Assembly: GCF_008831285.2 (NCBI RefSeq)
Contig: NC_045139.1
Coordinates: 23,914,412-23,978,411, forward strand
Direction of reading: 5' to 3'
DNA length: 64,000 nucleotides
From: Nymphaea colorata
Taxonomy: Eukaryota; Streptophyta; Magnoliopsida; Nymphaeales; Nymphaeaceae
Part shown: piece after piece, positions 1 through 11,425 of the stretch
Layout: every line of letters starts with the position of its first letter
How positions within the stretch are numbered: the stretch's first letter is position 1
Made by a program: the position numbers and the translations under genes
Notes under the pieces: generated by a model
Databases searched by the model: none
Told to the model about the DNA's origin: nothing
Seen by the model: the letters and a program-made list of their open reading frames with translations, nothing else

Positions 1-1967
1 CAACCCATTAAGGAACTCAAAAACTTGCAGTCATGCACATCCGATTTAAGGCCCAAGGCATAGTTTTCAATGGAGTGACTTGAGTCGTCTCTAATGTGTG
101 CGTAGAGGCTGAAGACCTGTTGCTAAATCTCTTACAGCATTTGCCCAATATGTCTGATAAGGTGGCTTTGGTGCGAGGACCTTCTTTTTGGAAGAAGCAA
201 TTGAAAATTACTTTGTACTGAAGATGCCAAAGTAAGGGCATAGGTAACATTATTTTTTGAAACAAAAATCTGAGTATAATTCCACTTGATTGTATGATCA
301 ATTTACTTTAGGGTTGTTATGTTTGTCCATTCGACTGTATTCAGCTAGAGAATGGGATCATCTGCCAAAACCATCTGAGTGCAACTCTTGATCATGTTCT
401 TACTTTTTTTCTTTCTGGTACGTTAATTAGCAAGGCCTTGATTGTTTGTTACTAATGTTCAGGTGGAACCCTGCAGTTCGGACTTTTTTGGAGTGAACTC
501 GTCAAAGTGAAACGATCAAAAACAATAAATAGTTTAGTTTACTTAGGTGTTTTTGTAGATTAATCCATGTGGTTCACAATTTATGGACCTTAAGTTCAAT
601 TAATTGCTTTGGACCTTGGATCACGTCTTGAGATCTGGTGATCTACACTAGAACTTGTGCTCTCATCATATTTAATTTTTTTGTAAAGCATTATGTTCGG
701 TACTCTCGTGAGAGCATTCTATCAATCCAGTGGCGGTGCTACGTAGCACACCAGCCCATAAAATTTACTTTATTTACACGTAGAAACTTCATTAATTTTC
801 AGTTTTCTAAAACATGCGACTGCCCCTTAAAGTTTGAAATTTAAATTTAAAGTGCCTCAGCTAGAAATTTTTGGCACGGCCACGGTTTCGATCCCATATT
901 GGTTTCCGTTCGCATTCTAGTGGTTTCTCAATTACAAGGATAGAGGCAATTGTAGTTTCTTTGACGACTCGCCTACATTAATCACTTTAACTTATTCACG
1001 GCAATGGTTTGAGAATCAGGCTGAATGGGTTGATTCAAATTGAATCGTTGCAAACTGAAACGATTCGGTGGCCGATTAAAGGATGCCAAATCTGAATTAT
1101 TTCCTAAAATACTTTGCAATGCTTTGTTTTTAATTCGGAATTGAAATTTTATATGTTTTTTCATTTCGTTTTTCCAAAAAATACGTTTTCTTTATATAAT
1201 TTTGGCCAATTCACAGCCAATTTGGTTGAGTCGGTAAACTGGCATCGGCCGATTCAGTTCAAGAACTGATTTTTGGAAGAGCGGTTCAAGGAACTATAGG
1301 CACTGGTATTTGGGCACACCGGAAGGCAGTTGTTTTCTGCTATTAGAGGAGGTAGTTGTTCTCTAATAGCAGAACTTCTCTCGATCGCTCTAATTAATAT
1401 GTACACTTGGAGTGTACCTTGTTGACCATATGAGAAGTAATTACATGTGATCAGAAGCAGGGCAAAGACAAGCTTTACGATAAGAGCAAGGCCTGCACAC
1501 AACCCCTCTGTCTCTGTCGGGCAACTTGTCCGATCTACATATGAAAAATGGTAGAAGGGGACGACAAACACATGGTTGAGTTTCTCTAGCTGTCGATAGT
1601 CATCAAAAATCACAGTCATCAATAGTAGACGCTGAGCTTATAAAATAGGCTTCCTTGGATTCGGCATGCGAGCAAGTGGGTTACTACTTTCTCAGTGTTA
1701 TCTAAAACTGAAGAGGTTGTAATTAATTATCATAACTCATGAGCGGGCCCTCCCATGCGTTATAATATTGTAGGTCAGGCACGTGGCCAAACCCAACACA
1801 TTAAGCACCACAACGGGCCGTTTGACATTAAAAATGGTGTATTAGTGTTTATGCATTCACAATTGGAGTAGATTTATGAAACATGTGAACAACTGTTATA
1901 TTAATCTACTTTAATTTTAAAATATATTTATGAAACACTAACATGTTATTCCTAATGCGAAATGGCC
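1..1967. other. Intergenic, no supported gene
   Basis: AT-rich sequence with only short open frames and no recognisable protein similarity. Around 970-1270 there is a stretch with several copies of an AATCGG/CCGATT-type motif on both strands and an AT-rich core. It resembles the body of a short DNA transposon, but no clean termini or target duplication were found. Confidence 0.5.
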
Positions 1968-1975
1968 CCTAAAAG

Positions 1976-2318
1976 CAAGCCTGAGCATGCCGTCGCCGGG
2001 TACCCTGTCCGACCTGGGCCTAGAAAAACATGACTTGGGCTGGCCCGACTTGTTATCGGGCCGGCTCAGGTGGGCCCGATAAGCCCAGATGGGGCCCGAA
2101 AATGATTTTTTTAATTCTTTTATTAACTTATATGTATTTATAATATTTTATTACAATTAATTATTTTGTATGTATTATTTTATATTAAAAAATATTTTTT
2201 AATATAATCGGGTTCGGGCTCGAGTTTTTCGAGTCGGGCTTGGCCCATGACTGAGTTTTAGATGTCGGACCTGCTTGGGCCCCGTTATCGGGCAGGGCCG
2301 GCCCGATGCATAGGCTTG
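1976..2318. mobile_element. hAT-like non-autonomous element (MITE), 343 bp
   Basis: The element begins CAAGCCTGAGCATGCC, and the reverse complement of its end reads CAAGCCTATGCATCGGG, so the ends form an imperfect terminal inverted repeat. It is flanked by a perfect 8 bp direct repeat, CCTAAAAG, at 1968-1975 and 2319-2326, which is the target duplication size of hAT elements. The arms are GC-rich (GGGCC/CCCGA runs) and the centre is AT-rich with no coding capacity. Family membership is inferred from duplication length and terminus style. Confidence 0.75.
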
Positions 2319-2326
2319 CCTAAAAG

Positions 2327-3094
2327 TGGTTTGCAAACTTAAAAGTTTTACTACCAAAATATACCAAGGTATACTTTCGCTAAGGCCACAACTTTTTTGT
2401 TAACCGAAGAGCTGAGATCTGTGGTGATGGGATGATAGGTTTTTAACAAGTAGTGTGGATTTTACTGATCAGCTTCTAAAATATAAAATAGACTGTTTGT
2501 GAAAAAGTGGATTTCATGCAGCGCAGGCGCTGGGTGTGATGGGAAACAAACGCAGCCGAGGCACTCACGGAAACTTTTTTCCTTCCATTTTTAGAATAAC
2601 TCTCTGTGAGTCGGGAAAAAAGAAGTGGAACAAAAGATGGTGTTTGTTTAAGCATTTGTATTTAAAAAAAAAAAGAAAAAAGGAAAAAAAGATGACAAGG
2701 GAGGTTGTTTTGCCTTTCAAACACGCCCTTACTCTTGGTTTACGGTAAGACGGTGCCGTTTGGGTTGAAGATGGTAATCAAACCAACCCGTCTAATTGCC
2801 AAGTGTATATAGAGCTTCTGAACATATAATCTATTTCTTGAGTCCCTACACTTGAAGATTAGAGTAGTAGGGATGTCGATGGATCTGATATATCTTATTT
2901 GGTTTCTCAGGCTTTTGCTTTGCATGCGTGTGTGCTTTGTGCTGGGCATCATGGTGGCTCAGCCCTGCCCTGCCTTGCTTGAGCTGATTTTAATAAAAAG
3001 TAAATAAAATATCCACATTTGGCTATCAATATAATATTTTAAAATAAAAATGTATAAAAATATAATATAATATAATTATATGTCATATTATATT
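2327..3094. other. Intergenic, no supported gene
   Basis: AT-rich, with a poly-A/AAAG tract near 2660-2690. No protein similarity seen. A CAGCCCTGCC stretch near 2954 resembles the terminus of one of the hAT-like elements, but no partner end could be paired with it. Confidence 0.45.
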
Positions 3095-3440
3095 ATAGTG
3101 TTATCAGGCCGAATCGAGCCAAGACGGGTACTTGAAAGTAAATTTGGGCATCGGGACGGCCCGATGAGAGTCGGGCCTGGGTTGGCCCGATGCTTGAAAC
3201 CAGAGCCTGGGCCTGGGTTGGCCTGATGCCGAAACCCGAGCCCAGGCCCGGACCCAATTTTATAATATAAAATATATTTTTTAATAATAATATATATATT
3301 TTATTAAATAAAAATAATAAAAAAATTAAAAAGTTTGTTAATAGAGCAAATATGGGGCCCCATCGGGCCGACCCGGGCCGGCTTTCTCGGGCTCGAGCCC
3401 AGGCCTGATCGGGCCGGGTACCGGTCTGGTACTCAAACCC
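3095..3440. mobile_element. hAT-like GC-armed element relic
   Basis: GC-rich arms made of GGGCC, GGCCCGAT and TTGGGCATCGGG motifs surround an AT-rich core of TTTTTTAATAATAATATAT type, the same architecture as the elements at 1976, 7411, 35179 and 49017. Both ends are diverged and I could not find a matching pair of flanking direct repeats, so the boundaries are approximate. The open frame across it on the minus strand is low-complexity and not a gene. Confidence 0.55.
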
Positions 3441-3506
3441 ATTGCTCATTACACGCAAGACTAAAAATCTCGAGCTAAAGAGCGTGGATGTTCGAGTCCT
3501 CTTCAA

Positions 3507-4419
3507 GGCGAGCCCCTTTGAGGTTCCCTATGAAGTTAGAAAAGATCAAATCTTTGATGATTCCATCATACATGATTGAGTTACGAAAACTTCTGGATAG
3601 GTATCTGCCACCTAAACTGAATTCTTTCTTGTTAAAGATTGTCTTTCTAATTGCTCTGGAATAATTAAGAGATTCTCTGAAGAAATACCAAGTTATGCTT
3701 CTGAATCAATGGCAACATGCTATTGATTGGTGGTCCCACTTATGAGGTCAAATGAATATGTTTGAAGAAGAAAATTTTGAATATACTCATAGATATCATC
3801 TATCTCATCAGTATCATATCAAATCCCATCAATTCAATCACTTTTTCAAGAAATACAAGACATCTAAATTGTACAAGTAAAGGGATGATAAGAAAAAATG
3901 CGAACAATGATTGGATTGATGATCAAATAAAATCTTGGATCTCGAACAGCGATTGGATTGATGATGCAGAAAGAAAATTCTTAGTTTAGTTCTCCACCTT
4001 AAATAGAGAAAATCGCCAAGATTTCGTGATCCGCTGTGGAACGCCAAACCTATTCCAACAGTTCGGACTCTGATCGCGAGGATAACCAGAATTACCTCAT
4101 AGCTGAACAGTCCGTTCCCGTTCCATTGAATGGACAGATCTCAGATCACCAAATGCTTTTAATCATGTTCAACACACTTTATCAACACAAGATTGAGAGA
4201 CTTTAAAATAAATCCATTCTACTTAAAATAATCCCTATTGGTGTTTCTAGGGAATGCTCATCAATTGAAAATTGAAAGAAATCATACGTTGAAAAAAGAA
4301 CATTTCATGGAATCATCAGGGATCTGACGTTTGTAGCACCAACGCTATCCTCTTTGGCTTTTCCGCTCTACAAGATTCCAATAACTTGCTCAAGGTGGAG
4401 GGTCAGGGTTTTTTACCTC

Positions 4420-4456
<37 letters not shown>

Positions 4457-6384
4457 TTTGTTATAGGCGCTTGTGCACAAGCATGTGTCATAGCAAAGAA
4501 CTTCAACATCAAGGCATTCCAAGACAAAAAAGAAGCACATCTCCAGAATCCCAATAAAGACGCTGGCTTTTCTAACCTTAATTAGGATCCAATCCATCAG
4601 TTTCACTTTCACCCATAAAAAAACAAGAAATTGTGCATCTCTTAATTTATCTCTTGCAAGAAATTTATAGAAATTTTGAGCAGCTGTAATATATGTACAA
4701 TGCATCACCAACTAAGGCGGACATTTCCATTTTATCGGCTAGCTAGCATCTACGCATAATTTCAGAAAATGAACATGTTTCGTAATTTTCTACAAAGGAC
4801 AACCATACTTTTTCAGAAAATTGTCAAATGAGGGCTTGGACTGATTTTTTTTTTATGAACTCAAAAAAAAAAAAATTTAGCTAACAACAAGAAAGTAATC
4901 CAGTACTGATAGAGAATAAAATTGAAAACTAATTGCTGCTAATCTATTGTATTTTTTCAAATTTTTTATTTGTTTTTGAAAATTAACGAGGATTTACTTC
5001 AAACCCTTAGTAGGAAAATCGGTAGTCCTTTGCTTGAAATTATAGATGGACAACCATCCATCTTCCTTACCCTGTGATCTCCATCCTATGGATTGTGGAT
5101 CTTATGGAAGAAAAGCAACTTGAAATTCAGCTTCAATTGAGTTCCTTTGATTATTGCAGGAGACTCACCCATGTTGACACCTGATATATCTCTCTTATTT
5201 TTCTTTATTTCTCTCATCTTTTTTTTGGGTGATGGTGTTGAAGAAGCGGTAAATTTTTAAAGGCTTAGTTCATCCATTTCACCTATAAAAACCTCTTAAT
5301 TTATCCCCTGCCGCAAATTTGTAGATAATTTGAGCTATTAGAGTACATGTACCATCAGCAACTATATCAACTAAGAGCAAAATTTCCATTTCTAGGCCTA
5401 CTTTTTGAACATAATTCCAAAAAAAAAAGAAAAAACTATCTTCTGTGGGATTTCCAAAGAAAGTCACATGTACACTTTATGAAAACTATCAAATGAAGGC
5501 TCAAAAGGTTGCTAAAACTATAAGAATTTGACATGGTGATATAAGGTAATATTGAAAAAGAGGTGCGCATGATGTTCTTAATTTTTCCAGAACAACAAAA
5601 ATTCCTTTCAGACACTTTTTTGACAGTTTCACAAAATATGGCCCTATTCAAAAAATCACAAAAATGTGGTCACCTTTCCAGAATTACGGGCAAAAGCTAG
5701 GTACGAAAATTGGAAGTTCCCTACTTAAGAAATAAAAAATATGGCCCTATTCAAAAAATCATAACACCAGAATTACATATATTTTTTATATATAAGTTCC
5801 ACACAAGGAAAGGAACTCATACCCAACAAAAGAAGATTTGACAAATGGACATCATACCCAACAAAAGAAGATTTGACAAATGGACAACAAAGGATAATAT
5901 TTTAGTGTTATCACCTCCTGTTCCTTATTGGAAACATTTGCACATAGGCCGCATAGCAATCCTAGTGTTATAGGTTCAGATGCCTTAATCAGTCATTTGC
6001 ACATAGGGTACATAGCTGAGGTGGTTGACCATTGCCCTACTCGACAATAAATCTTCACTTGTTTGTTTCCGCGTGACTCTATGCAGTTGTGGACGCATCA
6101 TATGTGTCTGCCTGGAGAATTAGCCCTAACCCACACGTACTTCCTTGCGCAACCAAACGCTACACGTAGAAAAATTACTGATGGACTTGTACCTTTCAAA
6201 GGGACTGACGACCATGATGCACTTAAATGTTTTGTCCTTGCACTACTAAGTGCATTGCAAGTGCATTGCTTTATACTTGAATCATCGTCTAATTTGATCA
6301 CACTTGCGTCTCGAGCAAGGCCCAAGCTGGCCATGGAGCATCCTATACTGCTGGCTTGGCAGGGCCAGATATAGTGTCAGTCCG
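3507..6384. other. Intergenic with small repeats, no supported gene
   Basis: No protein similarity recognised. A (TA)n tract lies at about 4425-4453. A segment of about 125 bp near 4608-4735 is repeated in diverged form near 5275-5395 (shared CTCTTAATTTATC..GCAA and ATTTCCATTT blocks). A perfect tandem pair of about 35 bp lies at 5818-5886 (ACCCAACAAAAGAAGATTTG core). A direct repeat, ATGGCCCTATTCAAAAAATC, occurs near 5638 and 5740. Confidence 0.5.
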
Positions 6385-7275
6385 CAACATGCATAATTTT
6401 TTTTCTTTCTCATACAAGTTTAATGGGCACTTGAAGAGTAGTGCTAGCTAGTGTTATTAGTACCAACCAAGTTTCTGACTGAAAATTGAGTATGCGCTTA
6501 AACATTTTGAAATATTTAATAATTAGTTTTTGAATAAAAACATAAAATAGATCTTGCTAGCCAATATAAGTTGATGTGTCTCAGCTGATGTGCATTTTGT
6601 CGATAACGATGCTTAATTGACAGCCAAGGTCCGCTTGCACCATGCCAAGGGTTCTTGATTGTGATAAGTTTGACCTTTTCCTTAGAATCCAACCATATGA
6701 GTGGATGAAAGTATACGAGATTAAATGTTCAGAAAAGAAAAATAAAGAAAATTTGACGTATGGATTGGATTTTGCAAAGACTTTAGCTTTATTAGTTAAC
6801 AAAATCTTATCTAGACGTTGTATTTCCATGATATTATAAATGTTTTTACATACGCAATGATTTACATAGCAAAGCCTGGTGAAACAAGAGAAGGAAGAAC
6901 TTCGGTAAAAAAAAATTCTAAAGCTAATACCCGGAGGTGCTCATCCTACATGAAATGACAATCTATCTCTTTGTCTTGTCATGAAAGTAGTAAAGCTTGA
7001 ATGTAGTAGTAAGACGAATTCCTTTAAGGATAGAGACTACCAAGGTTCTTATATGGGCACGGGTTACGTAGCCTAAGTACCTAGACTGAGGCAGTTAGGC
7101 AGTCCAAGAAAAAGGTTATATATACATATACATAGCATCTAAGCATCACTACCTCTAACCTAATTCCTAATTTTGCCTATTCGAATTGAATGAGTGCTGA
7201 TTCAAGAGTGTCATAAGTAATTTCTTGAAATATTTTTCAGATTTTTTTTAATTAAATTTTGGATATCATCTATTT
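6385..7275. repeat. Dispersed repeat R1, copy 1, split by ~480 bp
   Basis: The stretches 6385-6660 and 7146-7275 match, in order and same orientation, the continuous segment 32470-32885. Shared blocks include GTGTTATTAGTACCAACC, ACATTTTGAAATATTTAATA, GTTGATGTG and GCCTATTCGAATT. In this copy the two halves are separated by about 480 bp (6661-7145) that are absent from the other copy, so this copy gained an insertion or the other lost the segment. No coding capacity was seen in either. The family is unclassified. Confidence 0.7.
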
Positions 7276-7410
7276 TTAAAAAAATATAAAATTTTGTGAG
7301 TATGTTTTGAAGAGTTCGGCTGTTGGGTCCATTCATTACTTTTTTAACATAGGGTCAATCAAGTCATCTAAATATAATAACGCAGAAAACCAAGGCCAAG
7401 TGTCATGGGC

Positions 7411-7768
7411 TAAGCCTGGGCATCAAAACGGACCATGGGTGGGTAGCCGGCCGGACTCGGGCTTGGCCCTGAAAAAGGGGCACCAGGCCTGGGCCGGACT
7501 CGGGCTTGGCCCTGAAAAAGGGGCACCAGGCCTGGGTGAGCCCAATAAGTCCAAGTGAGCTTGATAATTTTTTAAATATTTATTTTATTTATTTTTATAT
7601 ATAATTATAATATTTTATTATTTTATATTAAATATATATTTTTTAATTTAATCTCGAACTCGATTTTTAATTGTCAGGCAGAGCCCAAACCTAGGTTTCG
7701 GGTTTCGTATATGGAGCTATCCCGAGCCCGACTCTTGTCGTGTTGGGCTAGCACGATGCCCAAGCTTA
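7411..7768. mobile_element. hAT-like non-autonomous element with internal duplication
   Basis: The termini read TAAGCCTGGGCATC on the left and, reverse-complemented, TAAGCTTGGGCATC on the right, an almost perfect inverted repeat. Arms are GC-rich and the core is AT-rich. Inside the left arm a unit of about 45 bp containing GGACTCGGGCTTGGCCCTG and GGGGCACCAGGCCTGGG is present twice in tandem (about 7449-7536). The flanks TCATGGGC and GATGGGGC match only partly, so the target duplication is eroded or misplaced by a base or two. Confidence 0.65.
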
Positions 7769-7797
7769 GATGGGGCTGGCATTGGATTCCGCTAAGC

Positions 7798-7913
7798 ATT
7801 GTTAGGCCAAATTTCCAAAAAGGAAAAACATGAGTGCAAGTGTGAGATTTGAAATATTGTTAGGCCAAATTTCCAAAAAGGAAAAACATGAGTGCAAGTG
7901 TGAGATTTGAAAT
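7798..7913. repeat. Perfect 58 bp tandem duplication
   Basis: Two identical 58 bp units lie head to tail at 7798-7855 and 7856-7913. Each starts ATTGTTAGGCCAAATTTCC and ends GTGAGATTTGAAAT. The absence of differences by eye suggests a recent duplication. It lies just outside the hAT-like element ending at 7768 and runs into the dispersed repeat that follows. Confidence 0.9.
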
Positions 7914-8225
7914 GAAATAACATGACACCTAAGGTTCGTGAGTTCTAAGTAGATTTAATATCTCACACCTAGTTGCGTGAACGTACAATGCTGATCCTAC
8001 CAGTCATTCGACTGATTGGAACCGTTGTGGATCCTTTTGAATAGGCAAGCGGATTCAAGGTAGTGCAATGCAACTCGTGTGGGCTCACTATCCAAGAAAG
8101 CACTCGTGATATTAATGAAGGATGTGACAATGATCAGAACCGGCAGTTTGCTCCGTTCAACGGTAAAGTTGATTCTCACAGCATCTAAATTGAAATTGGC
8201 AGATTTAAAGTACCAATGCATCTAG
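7914..8225. repeat. Dispersed repeat R2, copy A
   Basis: A segment of about 300 bp shares an ordered set of blocks with copies at 8450-8760, 20160-20340 and 21315-21745: GAAATGATA/GAAATAACATGACACCTAAG, a TTGCACATCTCAC-like block, a CTAGTCAATTCGATCGATTG-like block, a GTGGACCTTTTTGAATA-like block, and an ACTCACTATCCA..AAG block. No open frame is conserved between copies, so it is treated as a non-coding transposon-derived repeat of unknown class. Confidence 0.55.
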
Positions 8226-8449
8226 TAGCTCTAGATCATGGGAGCAAGAAGAAAGGGGTTGGGAAGGGTGATTTTGTTAGGAGGGTTGCTCACTCCAAAA
8301 CATTGTTAATTTAATAAACTCGGCCAAGTTGTGCTAAAATAATTGTGTAGTGAGTTTGATCAAGTATTGTGGGGCTTTTAGAGGTAGGTTTGAACTACTA
8401 CTAAGTTTCATCTAGTCCAAGTTTAAATGGAAAAATAATTAGTGTAACG

Positions 8450-8765
8450 TTTGATGGTGAAATGATACGACACCTAAGCTTCGAATTAAATATAGGTGGA
8501 TTGCATATCTCAATGTAGCTGTGGACGAAGAAGGCTGACTTTTGTAGTCTATTCGACTAGTTAGAACCCACACAAACCAATGTGAATAGCCTTGCAAAGT
8601 AAATTTCAAGCGATGTAACTCTATCTTGGCTGTGCTAAGTAGTCATGGTCCAAGAAAACTTGGGGCATCAATGAGGAGGAAGAGACAATGCTCGGGACGA
8701 GGGGAACATAAACCCATTTGTGGTCTATGGCGCATGAGGACTTTATAAGTGCATCTTGACCAAAC
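8450..8765. repeat. Dispersed repeat R2, copy B
   Basis: Shares with copies A and C the sequence of blocks TGAAATGATACGACACCTAAG, GGATTGCATATCTCA, CTATTCGACTAGTTAGAAC, ATAGCCTTGCAAAGTAAATT and GAAGAGACAATGCTCGGGAC. The last block links this copy to the fuller versions upstream of the two CRK copies (21600-21630 and 59930-59945), where similar GACAATGCTCGGG sequence occurs. No gene seen. Confidence 0.55.
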
Positions 8766-10019
8766 CTTTGCTTTAAAGAGGATGCACCTTAGTTTGCATG
8801 ACTATTAAGCAGTGACAGAAACAGAATTTTTTTTTGAAAGAGCACTCACTCATAGATTTCTATATCCGAAAAGGCACTCACATAAAAAAGAGAGAAAACA
8901 TTTGAAGATTGTTAATGTGAAAATAAACATCGAGGGCAATATTCACACCAGCCCACATGTGGCTCTGTCACTAATAGTACGTTTGCTATGCAAACTTGGT
9001 AGAGTTAAGGCCTCCCAAATCTTTATGCAAAAGAAATGATAATATAAATAATACAGAAGAGAGACAAGGGATGTACAAAAAAAATGGGGGAATTAGTCTC
9101 CCATTATAAAATTATAATACCCATTCCTGTTCAGAATTCAAAGGAGGAGTCATCTCAAAAAATCCCTGACCTCAGAAGATGCATTTCCATTCAGCAAAAA
9201 TAAGTAAAACCTATTGTCTTTTGTACACCAAAAATAAAGAAAGATTTGCAGTGAATCTCAATCTAGTAAGAATGAATTTGGCTCCAGTTACATAAACCCA
9301 GCCGATACGGCATTTCAGCATCAGCACATATAAGGAAAAACAACTATTGTTAGTTTATTTTTTCATATTAAAAAGTTCAAACAATGAATATTTCTTATTC
9401 ATATACGGGGCTGGAATTCAGAGGGATGCCATTTTGGTTCCTTAATGTTCAGCTGAGCTGGCCGATACGATACGATTTTGCAATAATGAAAATTATTTCA
9501 AAGGGAAGGTTAATCTCTCCATGTCAAGGCAGACTCCGTTAATACAAAGATGAACGATGGGTGGACCATCACGTAAAGTACCGGATTGACGGAACATTCC
9601 CGATTCGTCTTTAACTACCTATCATTTATCATCTCCTTTCCCACGCAGCAAGTTATATTAATGCTCATGCATTCATGTGGGTACAGTAATAACTCCTGTT
9701 ATTTCGAGACATCATGGACTGGACTTTATGGTCGTGAACTCTCTGCTCACCTGCAATTAAAGGGGCGCCCATGTACACCCACAAAAAGTATTTATTTTTG
9801 TATTGAAACTGCAAATTAACATCAGCAAAATCTTATGGAGTTCAGGAAAATTTGATGTCTTATGTATTTATGGGGAAGAAAAGTATGATATTTTAAGAAG
9901 ATTTATTTCAAGAATACAATATTTTTATTATCAAATGCATTGTTACTATTGTCTGCTTAACCTTCCGGTAGAGAAAACGGAACATGGCGTCTGTCTGTCA
10001 ATAGCCTTCCCTTTAGCCC
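8766..10019. other. Intergenic, no supported gene
   Basis: AT-rich sequence with short open frames only. No splice-compatible coding exon or protein similarity was recognised on either strand. Confidence 0.45.
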
Positions 10020-10500
10020 AAGGAAAAGGCAACAACTAGTTCTAGGAATACATGTCTTTCACCACAACTTTCTAAAATCAGGATCAGGAGAATTTTTCAT
10101 TCTAATCTCATTATAAATTCATCTCAAAGTTAAAGGAATCACTTTGTATTCTCCCAATAAAGATTATCATCACCATTTGATGGAGAAGGACAAGAAAGGA
10201 TGTTAGAAATAGACAATGAAGATCACTAAGTAAGGAAAAACTTTCTAGTATTCTGAACTTGGCAACTGATTGTTGTTGCTTACCATGTAATTTGGTAAGA
10301 TATTTTCCTTAAGCAAGTAATACAATATCCCCCAACCTCAATTGTCGATCGATATTTCTGCACAATTACCATTACCAACTCGCCAAACAAGAAGATGGCT
10401 AATGTCCTCCCATCCGCATATGCGACTCTTCCAAGCCAAGGAAAGTTGAGCTTTTTGTTTAAGAGTCTAAGAACTATTAGTCTTCAAATATTTAGTCTGC
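10020..10500. repeat. Dispersed repeat R3, copy 1
   Basis: About 480 bp match, in the same orientation, the segment 52205-52690, 42 kb away. Shared blocks include CTAATCTCATT..AAATTCATCTC, AAAGGAATCACTTTGTAT, CTCCCAATAAAGATTAT, GCTTACCATGTAA, AAGTAAT, CGCCAAAC and GAGCTTTTTGTTTAAGAGTC. Divergence is spread through the segment with small indels and no conserved open frame. The element class is unknown; it may be a retrotransposon untranslated region. Confidence 0.7.
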
Positions 10501-11146
10501 CTTTTCAGTAAACTTTTTCCTTTCAATGACATCTGAATTGAAAAACATTCCCTTTTTTTTATCAAATGTTATACCTTTATATTTATCTAATTCACTTGGT
10601 TACTTTCATTTGTTTAATCATTGATAATATTTGGATGAATTCAAACATTAGTGGTCTTACCCTCATTAGTTCTTTTCGATGAATCATGATGGGGATCAAC
10701 CTCTTCTTTTTTTTTTCAAAACAATTAAAAAATATAACTAAAAGAATATTAAAAGAATGCAAACAAAATAGAAATCCATAAAAAGGACCCAGGACTAGAC
10801 TAAAGAAAATACTTCTATCCAAGCAAGAGTACTTCAATGCCCTCAGCAGAAATATGGTCACTACTGATTCTCAACTTTTCATTAATCCTCCTTAGTGATG
10901 AACCCAAAGGATAGTGAAAAGAAATGCTCTCTAGCCACCTCTTCCATCTAATGCAATTAGATCCAACTTCTATCCCTTGATGAGAAACATCCGTAGAATT
11001 AACAATATCTAACGGTTCAAACTTCATTAAAAAAGAGTTCATAGAGCAGCAATGCGTGGGTCTCATTGGCAGAATAGACAAAAAAAACTCTTGATTGGAA
11101 ATTCGGCTGCCTGTGCATATGCCTTACAAGGTATGCATTGATGAAC
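10501..11146. other. Intergenic, no supported gene
   Basis: An 88-codon open frame lies on the minus strand (11081 to 10815), but it shows no recognisable family, has no splice context, and is not repeated beside the R3 copy at 52 kb. It is not called as a gene. Confidence 0.35.
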
Positions 11147-11425
11147 TAGGGATGTCAACGGATTGGATTCAGATTGGATATACTTTCAATTTTTCGGATA
11201 TTCATATATTCCGATTCAGACATTGTTGAAATGCGGATGAAAAATAAAACTTATACTATATCCAAATCCGACTTTAAAATCTACATCCAAATGTAATTTT
11301 TAAGTTAGATTTGAATCCGATCAAAATCCAACTTTTAAGTTATATCCAAATCCGATTGGAATATGACTTTTAAGCCCTATGCAAATAATCTGATCCAAAT
11401 CTGACTTTTAAAAACTATGAAGCAT
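11147..11425. mobile_element. hAT-like element relic (TAGGGATGTCAA type)
   Basis: The left end TAGGGATGTCAACGGATTGG is near-identical to the left end of the complete element at 59349. The body is made of diverged repeats of ATCCAAATCCGACTTTTAA and its reverse complement. The right terminus is lost or too diverged to place, and no target duplication was found. Confidence 0.5.

Noticed and set aside
1254-1622. 122-codon minus-strand open frame
   Set aside because: No recognisable domain, atypical composition, no start context and no conserved partner in the window.
3093-3506. 137-codon minus-strand open frame
   Set aside because: It lies across the GC-rich arms and AT-rich core of a hAT-like relic; the Gly/Pro/Ala-rich content is the arm repeat translated.
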